DNA of 64,000 nucleotides. It comes from Paenibacillus tyrphae (lineage in GTDB: Bacteria; Bacillota; Bacilli; Paenibacillales; NBRC-103111). Positions 54,704-63,644 of the stretch are shown piece by piece. The position numbers and the translations under genes were made by a program. A model generated the notes under the pieces. That model ran no database searches and had not been told where the DNA came from. It was given only the letters and a program-made list of their open reading frames with translations. The stretch's first letter is position 1, and each line of letters opens with the position of its first letter. The DNA lies in contig NZ_JAMZAW010000007.1 of assembly GCF_024158745.1 (NCBI RefSeq), positions 1-64,000 of the forward strand. Reading direction: 5' to 3'.

Positions 54704-54808
54704 ATAACGTTATGTTATGATTAAGAAGATCGGATCACTATAAAAGGTACCATACCTTCAATGCATGAAGAATAATCGTTATGCTATAGGGATATAACGC
54801 ATCGTTAT
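54704..54808. promoter_or_regulatory. LysR-type operators between MFS and LysR genes
   Basis: CGTTAT (54777-54782), 11 bases, ATAACG (54794-54799) is a T-N11-A LysR box. ATAACG, CAT, CGTTAT (54794-54808) and the palindrome ATAACGTTAT (54704-54713) repeat the same half-site. The spacing suits binding to both promoters. Confidence 0.65.
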
Positions 54809-54824
54809 GGAGGAGGAGAGATCA

Positions 54825-55667
54825 ATGAATACGGAGTGGCTGCACAGTTTTGCCGAAGCGGCCAAGCTCAAAAGCTTTTCCAAGGCGTCAAAAGAACTCA
54901 ATCTTTCGCAACCGGCCTTAAGCAAGCACATTCGGAATCTGGAGCATGATCTGGATGTGACCTTGTTCTATCGAACGTCCGGCGGGATCGAGCTTACCGA
55001 AGCGGGCGAACGTTTCTATACGAGAATTGTTCCGGTCATTTCCGATCTGGCTTCAATTCGCCGGGAACTGCGACAATATCGGCAAACGGATCACTTGGCA
55101 CTAGGAAGCCTTCCCAGTCTGGCTACTTATTACCTGCCCTCGAGAATAAAAGCCTTGCAATGCTCTCATACGTTAATGATTCAAAACACATCCGGGGACC
55201 TTTTACAATCGCTGAAGGAAGGAAGACTTGATTCCGTGTTGGTGGATACATGGTATACCGACGATTCGGTGTGGCACTGCGAATTGTTTACGGAATGCTA
55301 TTATGCGGTATTTTCGGTTGACCATCGTTTTCGGTCGAAAACAGCGGTAACCCTTTCCGACCTGTGCGGGGAGCCGCTTATTGTCCATCAAGCTCCATGC
55401 GATACAAGAAGCCATATTTATTCGCAGATGGAAGCGCTTGGGCACAACCCCCATATCGTGAATGAGGTATCCTTCGGAGATTTTATATTCGGTTATGTCA
55501 TGGCCGGCATGGGATTCGCGATTGTGCCTGAAATCGTGGCCAAGAACGTAGGCCATCTTAACCTTTTTGCTCTGCCGATTGTGGATTTTAACAGATCCAT
55601 CTCCTTAGCCGCGAAGAGCGGCAAGCTTGGAACGCAGCTATCCAGTTTTTTATTATCGGCAGATTAA
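54825..55667 (+). CDS. LysR-family regulator
   Basis: 280 residues from the ATG at 54825 (MNTEWLHSFAEAAKLKSFSKASKELNL), with GGAGGAG five to six bases upstream. The helix-turn-helix continues SQPALSKHIRNLEHDLDVTLF, and a substrate-binding-like domain follows. It diverges from the MFS gene and likely controls it and itself through the CGTTAT/ATAACG sites. Confidence 0.93.
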   Translation: MNTEWLHSFAEAAKLKSFSKASKELNLSQPALSKHIRNLEHDLDVTLFYRTSGGIELTEAGERFYTRIVPVISDLASIRRELRQYRQTDHLALGSLPSLATYYLPSRIKALQCSHTLMIQNTSGDLLQSLKEGRLDSVLVDTWYTDDSVWHCELFTECYYAVFSVDHRFRSKTAVTLSDLCGEPLIVHQAPCDTRSHIYSQMEALGHNPHIVNEVSFGDFIFGYVMAGMGFAIVPEIVAKNVGHLNLFALPIVDFNRSISLAAKSGKLGTQLSSFLLSAD

Positions 55668-55720
55668 CGAGGCTGCCGGTCCATGGGCGTCCGGCGGCCT
55701 CACGCTGCCAAGCGAAACAT

Positions 55721-57310
55721 TCAAATCGGAACGTTCGGGATCCCGAGCCGCTTGCGGAATTCCGTCGGTGTCTCCCCAGTATATTTGCGGAAAATTTGGC
55801 TGAAATAGCGCGAATCCTGATAGCCCACCTGAAGCCCGACCTCGTATATTTTCAGCCGCGGGTTCGTGAGCAGCTCTTTCGCCCGGCGCATCCGCAAGCC
55901 GGTCAAATAATCGACGAAGCTCGTGCCGACCTGCTTCTTGAACAAGCGACTGAAGTAGCTCTCGCTCATATTGCAGCGCTCCGCGATGCTCTGAAGCGTG
56001 ATGTCTTCGGCGTAATGCCGCCCGATGTAGTCCTCGATCTCCTCGAATCCGCTTCTTGACTGCGGCTTCGTTTGTTCCTGATAGCGCACGCTCCAGGAAA
56101 GCAGCATCCCGTTCAGCCGCTCCAGTCCGTCCTCCAGCCGGACCGTCCGGTCCAGGGAGGTCAATAGAAGGGCCGAATCCTGCACGATGAGCCGCAGCTC
56201 GTCCTCGTGAAGCAGCATGGTGTAGAGCGATACGATCCAGCCGAAAAACGCCTTTCTTGCCTCCAGCTCGTTCGTCGGGTGCTGCTGCACGATCCATGTG
56301 AAGCAAGCCTGGCTTTTCGCCCGGATGGACACTTCCGTTCCCCATTTGACCGCCTCGATCAGCTCCTCCAGCAAGCCGGGCAGCGCCGGCACCTCCGTCG
56401 CAAGCCGTTCCGTATCCTCGAACCAGGAGATCCGTTCCCCGCCCCAGAAAAACGACGTCACCAAGGCGTGCGTCGCTTGCTGGAAGGCAGCCGGAAACTG
56501 ATCCAGGCGGTTGTGCCGCCCGCTGACCCCAAGCACCAGCTGCCGCTGCGTCGCTTGTGACGCGCTGAGACGGACCACGTTCAGCAGCCGGTGCAGCTCC
56601 GCGCGCTCCGTCTCCCGGTCCAGCAACAGCGCATATTTGGCGTCGTTCATGCGCACGAGCGGATATGACGACAGCCCGGAGCTCCAGGCCGCAACGCTCC
56701 GGTACAGCTCGCCCGGGGGCGCGGATTCTCCCGGAGAAGGCTCCGCATAGAGCAAGGCAATGCGGAACGCGTCCAATACCTCTCCCTGTTCGGCCGCATA
56801 TTCCAAAAAAAGCTCCTGCTCCATCGCTCCCGCATGGTCCAGCATTAAGTCGTACAGCATCTTCTCGACGATCAGCGGCTGGCCGAACGCCAGCTTGTGC
56901 TCCATGCGCTCCCGCTCCGTCCGCCTCCGCTGCTCTTCGTCCAGCTTGGCCGCCATGCGTCCCATCAGCTGCGTCAGTTCGTCCGGATTCGTCGGCTTCA
57001 GCACGTAGTCCGCGGCTCCCAGCTTGAGCGCCTGCTGGGCGTACGCGAATTCGTCAAAGCCGGTCAAAAATACGACCTTCATCCCTGGATACCGGGACGT
57101 AATTTCCTTGGCGAGCTGAATGCCGTCCATCTCCGGCATCCGAATATCCGTCAGCACGATATCCGGCGTCTCCTCCTCCATCAGCCGGAGCGCCATTTCG
57201 CCGTCGGACGCTTCGCCCATGATGCGGCAGCCGACGCCTTCCCAGTCGATCGTATGCTTAAGCCCTTCCCGAACGAGCCATTCGTCCTCCACGATGAGCA
57301 CCTTATACAT
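55721..57310 (-). CDS. Response regulator, YesN type (AraC output)
   Basis: 529 residues. Receiver Asp55 lies in IVLTDIRMPEMDG, and the lysine in YVLKPT. The C-terminal AraC pair reads ITLQSIAERCNMSESYFSRLFKKQVG and SRYFSQIFRKYTGETPTEFRK. GGGGAGGA lies six bases before the ATG, which overlaps the kinase gene's end by 8 bases. Confidence 0.94.
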   Translation of the reverse strand: MYKVLIVEDEWLVREGLKHTIDWEGVGCRIMGEASDGEMALRLMEEETPDIVLTDIRMPEMDGIQLAKEITSRYPGMKVVFLTGFDEFAYAQQALKLGAADYVLKPTNPDELTQLMGRMAAKLDEEQRRRTERERMEHKLAFGQPLIVEKMLYDLMLDHAGAMEQELFLEYAAEQGEVLDAFRIALLYAEPSPGESAPPGELYRSVAAWSSGLSSYPLVRMNDAKYALLLDRETERAELHRLLNVVRLSASQATQRQLVLGVSGRHNRLDQFPAAFQQATHALVTSFFWGGERISWFEDTERLATEVPALPGLLEELIEAVKWGTEVSIRAKSQACFTWIVQQHPTNELEARKAFFGWIVSLYTMLLHEDELRLIVQDSALLLTSLDRTVRLEDGLERLNGMLLSWSVRYQEQTKPQSRSGFEEIEDYIGRHYAEDITLQSIAERCNMSESYFSRLFKKQVGTSFVDYLTGLRMRRAKELLTNPRLKIYEVGLQVGYQDSRYFSQIFRKYTGETPTEFRKRLGIPNVPI

Positions 57311-59120
57311 GCGTATCCTCCCCCGCCGTCCGAATGATCGGAATCTCGATCGTCGTTGTCGTCCCCTGCTGCGGCTGGCTGCTAAGCCTCAGTACATAGC
57401 GGTCTCCGAAATAGAGCTGCAGCCGCTTTTTTACATTTTCCAAGCCGATCCCGGTCTTCCGCTCGTCCGCCGACACAAACTGCCCCGACGTGATGCGTTC
57501 GAGCTTCTCCTGCGGGATGCCGACGCCGTCGTCACGCACTTCGAAACGGACCCGCTCACCCACCACCTTGCCGGTAATCCAGAGGTGCCCCGGTCCCCGC
57601 TTCATCTCAAGCCCGTGCGTGATCGCATTTTCCACAATCGGCTGCAGTATCAGCTTCAGCGTGTAGAGCCGCTCGACCTCCTCGTCCAGCTCGATATGCA
57701 CCTCCAGCTTGTCCCCGTAGCGCATCTGTTGGATCGTAAGAAAATTGCGGATTTGCTGCATATCCTCGCGTACGGGAATGAGCGCTTGCCCTTTGCGGAT
57801 GCTGAACCGGAGCAGCTCGCCGAGCGAGACGACCGTTCGGCTAATATGGTCAAGCTTATGAATACGGGCCATCCAGTTGATGGAATCGAGCGCATTGTAA
57901 AGAAAATGCGGATTGAACTGCGCCTGAATCGCCCGGATCTCCGCCTCCTGGACCATCAGCTGCTTTTTGTACACTTCGTCGATCAGCTGCTTGATGCGCT
58001 GCACCATCGCATTGAAGCTGCGTCCGAGCTGCCCGACCTCATCCCTGTACTTCGTCGGAAAGGCGACGTCCAGATTGCCCGTTTCGACCGTACGCATCAG
58101 CGATTTCAGCTTGCGCAGCGGATGGGTGATGTTTACGGACAGCAAGTAGGCAAGCACGCACGAAACGGCCGCGCCGACGGCGATGACCAGCAAGGTCAGA
58201 TTGCGGATGCTGCTGCTCTCCCGCGTCAGCGCCGCCACCGGCAGCACGTTCACCAGTTTGAAGCCGGTTACCTCGGACGTATCGTACACGACCATGACGG
58301 GCGGCGTTCCTTCGCCGGCCTGCTCGAAGAAGCCTTTGCCGCCCGCAAGCACCCGGTCCACAAACGGCTCCTCCAGCTTCGTCCCGACCTTGTGCTTGGA
58401 CGGCGTGCTGGAGATAATATAGCCGTTGCGGTCCAGCAGCAGCATCTGTCCGCCCGGCTGCAAATGGGCTTTTTTGTATTTGTCCGCGAGCGCATTTTCC
58501 ATCATGTCCACGACCAGATAGCCTAGCGGCGCGTTCGTATCGATCCGCTTCAGAAGCCGACCGCTGCTGAGCACGATGCCAAAATCGTCCGTCTTCTTCA
58601 TGCTGTAATGCGTATCCCAGACGACATTGCCGCCCGCAAGCCTCATTTTCCGAAAAAGCCCCCAGGAGGCGTTGTAATCGTCGTAAGCCCCGGGCAGCAG
58701 ATCGCCGGTAAAATAACGGTCCCCGTTTTCCCCGAGCAAATAAATGGAAATGTCCCAGTTCTTAAATCCGAGAAACGTGTCCAGTACCTCGCCCACCCGC
58801 TGCTTGTCCCGATGCTTCTCCGCGAGCGGCCGGTCCGCCGGCTTGGACAGCACGTCCTGAATATCGCGGCTGCTGTAGATGTACATCGTGAGCTGCTCGA
58901 TATCTTTTACAAAATAGTCCAGACTGTAATTCACCTGCGACAAGCTTTCCAGAATGGTCTGGCATACCTGCTGCTGTACGACCTGCGCCGATTTGTTATA
59001 TGAAAACGTTCCCAATACAGCGAGCGGAATAATGGCAAGCGGCAATACCGCCAAAAGCAGCTTAGTTTGCAGGCTGGTTCCCAGCAGGTTGTTCTTAAGC
59101 TTGCGTATCCAGTTCGCCAT
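57303..59120 (-). CDS. Histidine kinase, YesM type
   Basis: 605 residues. A membrane helix at about 20-42, an extracellular Cache domain, a second helix near 300-322 (NLTLLVIAVGAAVSCVLAYLL), HAMP, the box QAQFNPHFLYNALDSINWM (His about residue 407) and the ATP-binding DDGVGIPQEKL follow. It pairs with the overlapping response regulator. No importer gene directly adjoins, the nearest being the AfuABC-type operon ending at 53005 beyond the MFS/LysR pair. Confidence 0.93.
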   Translation of the reverse strand: MANWIRKLKNNLLGTSLQTKLLLAVLPLAIIPLAVLGTFSYNKSAQVVQQQVCQTILESLSQVNYSLDYFVKDIEQLTMYIYSSRDIQDVLSKPADRPLAEKHRDKQRVGEVLDTFLGFKNWDISIYLLGENGDRYFTGDLLPGAYDDYNASWGLFRKMRLAGGNVVWDTHYSMKKTDDFGIVLSSGRLLKRIDTNAPLGYLVVDMMENALADKYKKAHLQPGGQMLLLDRNGYIISSTPSKHKVGTKLEEPFVDRVLAGGKGFFEQAGEGTPPVMVVYDTSEVTGFKLVNVLPVAALTRESSSIRNLTLLVIAVGAAVSCVLAYLLSVNITHPLRKLKSLMRTVETGNLDVAFPTKYRDEVGQLGRSFNAMVQRIKQLIDEVYKKQLMVQEAEIRAIQAQFNPHFLYNALDSINWMARIHKLDHISRTVVSLGELLRFSIRKGQALIPVREDMQQIRNFLTIQQMRYGDKLEVHIELDEEVERLYTLKLILQPIVENAITHGLEMKRGPGHLWITGKVVGERVRFEVRDDGVGIPQEKLERITSGQFVSADERKTGIGLENVKKRLQLYFGDRYVLRLSSQPQQGTTTTIEIPIIRTAGEDTHV

Positions 59121-59305
59121 GTCCCCCGGGCCCCCCGAACAATCGTTTGCTAGTAATTATGGCATAAGTTGAAACCGGTTACTAGCCCTAAGCCCTATTG
59201 GAAAATGGAGGATGGCAGGGGGTGGCGGGAATGCGGATCACGATACAATAGGCTAAATCTGCGGTTGCGAGGCTAAGATAGAGGTCTGTCGTGGGAGAGC
59301 GACTT

Positions 59306-59758
59306 TTAGGGGGAGTCCTCGCTATGCGGCAAGGGCAGGCATGGAAGTTGAAAAACAGAGCAATATCCGCCTTCACACTCTCCCGCTGTCATTAACGACA
59401 TGCGATACAAAATCGTATCGACTTTAATCAGCACCTTCGAGACCGATTCCATAGCTGGTAAATAAGCAGACCGATCATATTCAGAACAAAAGAATAAATG
59501 AACATTGATTAAAAACAATTCTGAATCTAAGTCAAGCTTAACATAGGATCGGACATGTTGGATCAGGCTCTCGACTGAAAGCTGCGGTGGGGGTAAGGTT
59601 TCGTTTATTTTTATGTACACTGCTTGAAGCATGGTTTTTAAAGCCTCATCGGCAAGTAAAACGCTTTGCCCATACAAATGACGTTGAAAAAAGAGTAAAG
59701 CCAGCTCCATCAACTGTTGCGACTTTTCATACCTATTGTGCGAATTAGTTTTAAGCAT
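59306..59758 (-). CDS. HEPN-like small protein
   Basis: 150 residues, mostly helical, A+T rich. The pattern LMELALLFFQRHLYGQSVLLADEALKTMLQAVY, then LIQHVRSYV, then a helix ending in SKVLIKVDTIL, resembles HEPN domains, but the RNase motif R-x4-6-H is not evident. The final 20 residues (GGYCSVFQLPCLPLPHSEDSP) look unlike the rest. The ATG overlaps the stop of a 10-codon leader with a strong ribosome site. It diverges from an XRE regulator. Confidence 0.5.
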   Translation of the reverse strand: MLKTNSHNRYEKSQQLMELALLFFQRHLYGQSVLLADEALKTMLQAVYIKINETLPPPQLSVESLIQHVRSYVKLDLDSELFLINVHLFFCSEYDRSAYLPAMESVSKVLIKVDTILYRMSLMTAGECEGGYCSVFQLPCLPLPHSEDSP

Positions 59759-59790
59759 TATTGAAATACACGGGAAAGTTTTATTTTCAT
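59758..59790 (-). CDS. Ten-codon leader peptide ahead of the HEPN-like gene
   Basis: GGAGGG precedes ATG at 59790. The frame encodes MKIKLSRVFQ and its TAA shares the A with the next ATG (TAATG at 59760-59756). This is a classic coupling arrangement, as the HEPN-like gene has no ribosome site of its own. A lost frame that once joined the two is the other reading. Confidence 0.5.
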   Translation of the reverse strand: MKIKLSRVFQ

Positions 59791-59865
59791 TTGAAACCCT
59801 CCAGTTTTAAGGATAAAGAGAAACACAGAATAAGACTCATTTTGTGTCTATTCATTCAAAATATA

Positions 59866-59945
59866 CATACTTTTCCACGTGAAAGTCAAGTATAAGGATA
59901 CTTATTGTGTCTTTTGTAGTTGGGGATTTTACAGTTTCCTATAAT
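59866..59945 (+). promoter_or_regulatory. Operator and promoter of the XRE gene
   Basis: Three half-sites occur: ATACTT (59866-59871), AAGTAT (59888-59893) and ATACTT (59898-59903). The last two form the palindrome AAGTAT-AAGG-ATACTT. TATAAT lies at 59940-59945, 22 bases ahead of the TTG start. Autoregulation of both divergent genes is likely. Confidence 0.55.
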
Positions 59946-59966
59946 GAAATGAGGGGGGTGCTCTGC

Positions 59967-60314
59967 TTGTTCGGAAAAAGATTAGCGGAACTGCGAAACA
60001 AAAAGGGAATCAGCCAGTACGAACTAGCAGATCGGTTACAGTTCACCCGGGCTCAATTAGCCAATTATGAACAAGGCACCAGAGAACCTGATTTCCAAAC
60101 GCTCGTGACGTTGGCCGACTATTTTGAAGTGAGTTTGGATGACTTGCTTGGTCGGACAAACAACGTCGCTGTAACAACCACCGAATATAAGAATGTTGTC
60201 TTTTTCGGCGAAGAGAAGGAAAATTTGACGGACGAAGAAGCCGAGTATTTGAAAGAAAATCTACTTCTGCTCCGCAAGTATAAAACACGATGGAACCATT
60301 CCAAAATGACATAA
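59967..60314 (+). CDS. XRE-family regulator
   Basis: 115 residues from a TTG at 59967 (FGKRLAELRNKKGISQYELADRLQ) with GAGGGGGGTG six bases before it. An earlier frame start at 59907 lies upstream of the -10 and is unlikely. The helix-turn-helix continues FTRAQLANYEQGTREPDFQTLVTLADYFEVSLDDLLGR; the C-terminus is a short charged helix. It diverges from the HEPN-like gene. Confidence 0.88.
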   Translation: MFGKRLAELRNKKGISQYELADRLQFTRAQLANYEQGTREPDFQTLVTLADYFEVSLDDLLGRTNNVAVTTTEYKNVVFFGEEKENLTDEEAEYLKENLLLLRKYKTRWNHSKMT

Positions 60315-60365
60315 ATAGCCTGTCCTATCCATCTTTCCATGGCATAGGATCAGGCTATTTTTTGT
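60313..60365 (+). terminator. Terminator after the XRE gene
   Basis: AAATAGCCTGTCCTAT and ATAGGATCAGGCTATTT form an imperfect 16-bp stem, with six T residues at the end. It begins at the XRE stop codon. Confidence 0.8.
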
Positions 60366-60393
60366 GTACGTTAATCCCGCATGCCCCGGCTAC

Positions 60394-61107
60394 TCAATAA
60401 CAGTCCCAGGTCATGCGCCATTCGTTCGTTTGCGGGTCCCGGAAAAAGTAGGCACAGCCGGAGTCGTGACCCCACATGAGGTTGCCTTTTTCCGTCGAAT
60501 CGATCTGCAGCACGAACTCGAACGATTCGCCAACCGACATGCCGGGCTGGATAAAGCAAGGGTGGCCTCCGATTTTAAATCCGCCATGCAGCTCGATCAG
60601 ATCATGGTAGTCCTCAATCTTGCCTTCGTCTTCCAGTTGCAGGATCAAATCCGAGATGTCCTCCGGAATGTCTCCCCCATCCCAGACGGGATAGTCTTCC
60701 ACCAGCTCGCCCGGCCGCATCGGAAATGGCTTCAAATGCGAGCTCGTCTTCATCTGCTCTAACGGCGCCAGCTCTTCCAACGATGCGTATGTGCGGATCA
60801 GCCAGTTCGTTCCGTTCGGGTCTTCCTGCTGCGGATGCTTGGGCCCGAAAAAGATCGTGAGAAACGCTACATCCTTGAGCGCCTCGGGTACGTAATCGAG
60901 CGCGGACAAGTTCACTTGTCCCAAAGCCCACATCGGCGTCCCGTCCGCAAGCGTCGGCCACCTTTCGTCGCGCGCGGCAACCGTCACCTTGCCGAACCAA
61001 GGCGCAAGCGGGTCCTCCGGCGGACGAAAGCCGCCGATTTCGAATACGACGGCCGGCCGTTTCAGACGGCTTTTAATTTTTTCGATCGACTCCACGGTGT
61101 CGTTCAT
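60394..61107 (-). CDS. DUF1963 (YwqG-like) protein
   Basis: 237 residues, cytoplasmic. Marks are FEIGGFRPPEDPLAPWFGKV, WPTLADGTPMWALGQVNLSAL, HLKPFPMRP, GGFKIGGHPCFIQPGM and MWGHDSGCAYFFRD, the DUF1963 pattern. Family members are known as immunity proteins of polymorphic-toxin systems in some loci. It lies 14 bases after an Imm22-like gene, with no toxin adjacent. Confidence 0.85.
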   Translation of the reverse strand: MNDTVESIEKIKSRLKRPAVVFEIGGFRPPEDPLAPWFGKVTVAARDERWPTLADGTPMWALGQVNLSALDYVPEALKDVAFLTIFFGPKHPQQEDPNGTNWLIRTYASLEELAPLEQMKTSSHLKPFPMRPGELVEDYPVWDGGDIPEDISDLILQLEDEGKIEDYHDLIELHGGFKIGGHPCFIQPGMSVGESFEFVLQIDSTEKGNLMWGHDSGCAYFFRDPQTNEWRMTWDCY

Positions 61108-61121
61108 CTTCTAATCCCCCG

Positions 61122-61553
61122 CTACCTCTCTTCCGTTTCGTAAACGATTTTCGCGATGAGCGGGACAGGCTGCTCCCCGGCCTCAGAGCCACTCTCGTCC
61201 AATGAAAACAAAGCTTCGTTAACGGAGCCGTACCGCGAATCATTGCCATAGAGCACGATCACCGAAGGGTACGGCGCTATGCTCTCCCCGAGCGAATCCG
61301 GGACCCGCGGCGCAAACCGGTCCGGATCAGAGGCATAGTCCTGCTTCAAATATTGCACGAACGCCTCGCGGCTCTCCTCGTCCGGCAGCAGATGAATCTC
61401 CATAAAATCTTCGTCGATCCAGGACAGTCCTGCGCTGCTCATGAATTCGGACGGGATCGCATCCCCATCCTCCGTATATCCCGGTTCGACGAAGGCGGCA
61501 AGCTCCTCTTCCGAGCGGCAATTTGCGCCCCACATCGCCACGACATGCTTCAT
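61122..61553 (-). CDS. Imm22-like immunity protein
   Basis: 143 residues, acidic, cytoplasmic. The start HVVAMWGANCRSEEELAAFVEPGYTEDGDAIPSEFM and SWIDEDFMEIHLLPDE match immunity protein 22 (W-G-x-x-x-S-x-E-E-L...Y...D-G-D...S-x-F...D-E-D-F-M-E). It would bind and neutralise a toxin injected by a neighbour. It forms a two-gene unit with the DUF1963 gene. No cognate toxin is visible. Confidence 0.72.
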   Translation of the reverse strand: MKHVVAMWGANCRSEEELAAFVEPGYTEDGDAIPSEFMSSAGLSWIDEDFMEIHLLPDEESREAFVQYLKQDYASDPDRFAPRVPDSLGESIAPYPSVIVLYGNDSRYGSVNEALFSLDESGSEAGEQPVPLIAKIVYETEER

Positions 61554-61571
61554 CCGATGTTCTCCCTCCCG

Positions 61572-62042
61572 TTAGCCGTCCTTGCGGGAACGCCCGCTCT
61601 CCAAGCGGCGGTTGTAATCGCTTAAGTATTGACTTAAACGAACCACCCGCTCGCTAAAATGGTCCAGCTCCTCCGGAGGCACCTGCGCAAAAATAACATC
61701 CGCGTGCTCGGAAAACTGCTGCCTCCAGGCAAACAATTGCTCCTTCCCCAGCTCCGTCAACCGGACATTCATGATGCGCCGGTCCTCTTCGGAGCGCACC
61801 CGTTCCACCCATTGCTTTTCCTCCAACTTGTCAATAAGATTGGAGGCTGCGCCGATGGTGATGCCCAGAACCTCGGCAATATCGTTGATTTTCATCGATT
61901 TCTTATGTTCCAGCTTAAAGATCAGCGCCACGGCGGACGGAGGAACCTCCACCACCGAGCTAAGCAGACACAGCGTCTGGTTCAGCTTGCGGTTCATATC
62001 CAGAAGGCTGTGCCACAACGTATTCATTGAATTCGAAGGCAT
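61572..62042 (-). CDS. MarR-family regulator
   Basis: 156 residues. The winged helix reads MKINDIAEVLGITIGAASNLIDKLEEKQWVERVRSEEDRRIMNVRLTELG, the MarR signature with the D-R-R wing. AAGGTGG precedes the ATG. It diverges from the MFS gene at 62235 and likely represses it. Confidence 0.93.
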   Translation of the reverse strand: MPSNSMNTLWHSLLDMNRKLNQTLCLLSSVVEVPPSAVALIFKLEHKKSMKINDIAEVLGITIGAASNLIDKLEEKQWVERVRSEEDRRIMNVRLTELGKEQLFAWRQQFSEHADVIFAQVPPEELDHFSERVVRLSQYLSDYNRRLESGRSRKDG

Positions 62043-62123
62043 AAGCGACCCACCTTAAAATCGTTCTTTTCCTTCCATACTACACTATACCCGGGACAAA
62101 AGAAAAATTTAACAAAGACCCCG

Positions 62124-62184
62124 TTGACAACATCCGTGCGTGTGATATATATTTTAGCACAAATACTATTTTTAGAATAGTATT
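62124..62184 (+). promoter_or_regulatory. MFS promoter with MarR-like operator
   Basis: TTGACA (62124-62129), 16 bases, TATATA (62146-62151), then a perfect inverted repeat AATACTATT (62162-62170), TTTAG, AATAGTATT (62176-62184). The dyad lies at the transcription start, where a MarR repressor would block it. Confidence 0.65.
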
Positions 62185-62234
62185 ATTCGAAAAGTATTCA
62201 GTTCCATTTATTCATAAGGAGGCTGCCATTTGTT

Positions 62235-63614
62235 ATGAAGCCTGAAGCCGCAAGCCCGTCGTTTCGGGAATCGTTAATTATCCCCCTATGGGGGCTCACC
62301 GTCCTGCTGGTCGTCATGAACACGACCATGTTCAACGTTGCGCTGCCGACCGTTGCCCATGATTTGGGGCTGACCGCGACAGCCGCTTCGTGGATCGTCA
62401 CCGGCTACTCGATTCTGTTCGCCATTTCGTCCATCACATACAGTCGCTTGACCGACTTCGTTCCGATCCGGACGCTGCTGATGATCGGCCTCGTGCTGCT
62501 CGGCATCGCCTCCGTCGTCGGCCTGCTGGCGCACAATTTCTACGCCGTGCTGGCCGCCCGCCTGCTCCAGGCGATCGGAGCGGCTTCCGCGCCCGGTCTC
62601 GGGATCGTTCTCGTTACCCGGTATATCCCGCTGGAGCGCAGGGGCAAATCGATGTCCGTCATTATTTCCGCGGCGTCGTTCGGCTTCGGTCTCGGCCCGA
62701 TTGTCGGGGGCGCGATGACGCAGTATTTCAGCTGGAACTCGCTCTTCGTCGTAACGGCCTTGGTGCTGCTGACGATCCCTGTATTTTACCGCAATCTGCC
62801 CGAGCAGCCGTATACCCGTATTCAATTTGACGGATGGGGCGCCCTCTTCATCGGTGTCGGCGTCACCGGTCTGCTGCTCTTTCTGACGCTGCATCCTTGG
62901 TGGGCTCTGGTACTGGGAGTGCTGTCGCTGGCCGCCTTTTGGATCCGAATTCACCGGGTCGACCAGCCTTTCCTGCAGCCTTCGCTGCTGCGCAATCGGC
63001 CATATATGAATCTGACGGTGATGGGATTTGTGGCTTACGTGCTTCATTTTGCCACGTTGTTTCTCATGCCTCTCGTGATCATCCGCCTGTATGGACAAAG
63101 CTCCGCCGTCACCGGATTCCTGATTTTCCCCGGGGCGATTCTGACCGCGCTGCTCTCGCCCCGGATCGGCCGCTTGATCGACCGGCTGGGCAATACCCCG
63201 GTCATCTTGGCCGGACATGCGACCCTGCTTGCCGCCACTTTCGTTTTTGCGCTGCTCTCCACGCAGTACTTGTACGCCATCACCGCTGCGTACATGCTGA
63301 TGAGCGTGTCGGTGTCCGCCATCGGATCGAGCGTATCGAACGAAATGTCGCGCATTCTCGCAAAGCATGAAATCGGCGGCGGGATGGGCATGGCGCAGCT
63401 GACGCAGTTTTTCGGCGGCGCGCTCGGCGTGGCGCTCACCGGCGCTTCGCTCGTCTGGCAGGCGTCCGCTCCGCTGCAAGCCGCTTACCGGAACATCTTC
63501 TGGGTCATGGTAGCAGTCGCTGCCGCTTCCCTGCTCGTCTCGCTAAGCTATGTCCGCGCAAGCCGCAAAACGGCTCCGCTGCCCGCTGTCGAAGAAGCCG
63601 CGAACGCCGGATGA
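62235..63614 (+). CDS. MFS drug-efflux transporter
   Basis: 459 residues with about 12-14 helices. MNTTMFNVALPTVAHDLGLTATAASWIVTGYSILFAISSITYSRL matches the DHA2-type group; GFGLGPIVGGAMTQYFSWNSLF is its motif C. AAGGAGG lies 12 bases ahead of the ATG. It diverges from the MarR gene. The substrate is unknown. Confidence 0.92.
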   Translation: MKPEAASPSFRESLIIPLWGLTVLLVVMNTTMFNVALPTVAHDLGLTATAASWIVTGYSILFAISSITYSRLTDFVPIRTLLMIGLVLLGIASVVGLLAHNFYAVLAARLLQAIGAASAPGLGIVLVTRYIPLERRGKSMSVIISAASFGFGLGPIVGGAMTQYFSWNSLFVVTALVLLTIPVFYRNLPEQPYTRIQFDGWGALFIGVGVTGLLLFLTLHPWWALVLGVLSLAAFWIRIHRVDQPFLQPSLLRNRPYMNLTVMGFVAYVLHFATLFLMPLVIIRLYGQSSAVTGFLIFPGAILTALLSPRIGRLIDRLGNTPVILAGHATLLAATFVFALLSTQYLYAITAAYMLMSVSVSAIGSSVSNEMSRILAKHEIGGGMGMAQLTQFFGGALGVALTGASLVWQASAPLQAAYRNIFWVMVAVAAASLLVSLSYVRASRKTAPLPAVEEAANAG

Positions 63615-63644
63615 AGCCGTATCTGTTATTTCAATATCCCGACG

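Noticed and set aside
55669..55700. GAGGCTGCCGG / CCGGCGGCCTC hairpin between LysR and the response regulator as a terminator
   Set aside because: The stem is plausible but has no T run on either strand, so I do not call it.
62286..63479. Minus-strand ORF of 397 codons opposite the MFS gene
   Set aside because: It is the same type of shadow; the plus strand has the real transporter with promoter and operator.
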